From assembly GCA_905216075.1 (NCBI GenBank), contig CAJMSO010000095.1:1-6744 (forward strand): a stretch of DNA of 6,744 nt, in the 5' to 3' direction. The notes under the pieces are model-generated. The model saw only the letters and a program-made list of their open reading frames with translations. It searched no databases and was not told the DNA's origin. Numbering within the stretch: the stretch's first letter is position 1; each line of letters begins with the position of its first letter. This DNA is from an uncultured bacterium (GTDB lineage: Bacteria; Actinomycetota; Coriobacteriia; Coriobacteriales; Coriobacteriaceae). Of this stretch, positions 6,180-6,744 are shown piece after piece. Made by a program: the position numbers and the translations under genes.

Positions 6180-6503
6180 CTATACGAGGCTCAAAACGAT
6201 ATAGAACACGATGCCCGAAACGCAGCACCACAACATCGACTTTGTCTTGATTGCCACCGCCACGACGCCGGCGGCCGCAATCCAGGGAACCAAGGCAGGC
6301 CAGAGTCCCGCGTCGAACGCGCCGGGGTTCACCAAGTCGTTGGCGACCAGCGCGGCAAAGGCAGCGGGCGGGATATAGCCTAGGGCCTCGATAATGCGGG
6401 GCGACAGGGTCCGCCCGCGCAAGGCGAACGCCGGCGCGATGCGAAAGAACGCGATAGCAGCCCACGACGACAGCCACAGAACCAAGAACTCGTTAACGGG
6501 CAT
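6180..6503 (-). CDS. azlD: AzlD family protein, small subunit of a branched-chain amino acid exporter
   Basis: This 107-residue membrane protein is the usual size for AzlD, the small partner of AzlC; together they export branched-chain amino acids and toxic analogues in characterised systems. Hydrophobic spans lie near residues 4-20, 40-54, 66-85 and 89-106. The family signature region RIAPAFALRGRTLSP followed by LGYIPPAAFAAL (residues 21-52) is clear. ATG at 6503 is preceded by GAGGTG at a 6-base distance, inside the end of azlC; the start overlaps the azlC stop by 11 bases, which suggests translational coupling. No convincing terminator follows: only a 5-bp hairpin at 6159-6174 with no T-run, so transcripts may read on into kdgT. 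Confidence 0.92.
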   Translation of the reverse strand: MPVNEFLVLWLSSWAAIAFFRIAPAFALRGRTLSPRIIEALGYIPPAAFAALVANDLVNPGAFDAGLWPALVPWIAAAGVVAVAIKTKSMLWCCVSGIVFYIVLSLV

Positions 6504-6744
6504 CGCGGGCACCTCTTCCGTCAAATACAGCATCGCACGCCAGCGCAATGGCAATGCCGACCACGACGCTTGCCGGCACGGCAATATTCGCGAGGCCCAA
6601 GAACTTGCATACGGCGACGGACACCGCGCCCGAAACCGCCGCGACAACGTTACCGCGCGACAGCCGTTGCGAAAAGAGCAGGCAGATAAAGAGCGAGGTG
6701 CAGACAAAAGCTGCAATGGCGGTGGGAACATCGACAACGGCGCC
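6493..6744 (-). CDS. azlC: AzlC family branched-chain amino acid exporter, C-terminal 83 residues (5' end outside window)
   Basis: From the right edge the leftward frame is open for 83 codons and ends at TAA (6495-6493). The fragment begins GAVVDVPTAIAAFVCTSLFI and contains three hydrophobic stretches (about residues 7-24, 32-52 and 54-71) before a short polar tail, as expected for the C terminus of AzlC (full length usually about 230-250 residues). The call rests on this pattern plus the immediate overlap with an unambiguous azlD; azlC-azlD is the standard gene order. The last 11 bases overlap the azlD start and include its ribosome binding site just upstream. The promoter and N terminus lie outside the window. 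Confidence 0.85.
   Translation of the reverse strand, partial: GAVVDVPTAIAAFVCTSLFICLLFSQRLSRGNVVAAVSGAVSVAVCKFLGLANIAVPASVVVGIAIALACDAVFDGRGARDAR

Overview
The window reads as ordinary chromosomal sequence from a high-GC anaerobic actinobacterium. Codons in the first gene end mostly in G or C, starts include GTG, and the gene set (single-chain clade-II FGAM synthase, KdgT-type permease, AzlCD, membrane diguanylate cyclase) would fit a Coriobacteriia gut genome such as Collinsella. That placement is inference from gene content and composition; no marker gene was compared.

Layout: two genes run rightward and four run leftward, and the two groups converge near 3640-3680. Rightward: the 3' two thirds of purL (1-2456), a short spacer with an 11-base near-perfect direct repeat and a strong intrinsic terminator (2457-2530), then a 10-TM EamA-family (DMT) exporter-like protein (2556-3491). 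A 190-base convergent spacer follows, ending in a bidirectional terminator (3639-3682). Leftward, read from the right edge: the 3' end of azlC (6744-6493), azlD overlapping it by 11 bases (6503-6180), a 141-base gap, a 2-keto-3-deoxygluconate permease homologue (6038-5016), a 190-base gap with a striking 11-bp inverted repeat and a near-consensus extended -10 promoter, and a 7-TM GGDEF diguanylate cyclase (4825-3683).

Functionally the window joins purine synthesis (purL) with membrane transport (EamA metabolite exporter, KDG-type sugar-acid uptake, AzlCD branched-chain amino acid export) and one c-di-GMP signalling enzyme. Only azlC and azlD are clearly a coupled pair. kdgT may be read through from azlD or have its own promoter, which I could not identify. 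The cyclase appears to have its own promoter. No mobile element, CRISPR array, tRNA or rRNA was seen, and I do not see evidence for a wholly new system. The most interesting parts are the regulatory DNA between kdgT and the cyclase, the terminator-in-leader arrangement before the EamA gene, and the cyclase itself, which has an intact catalytic motif but no inhibitory I-site.
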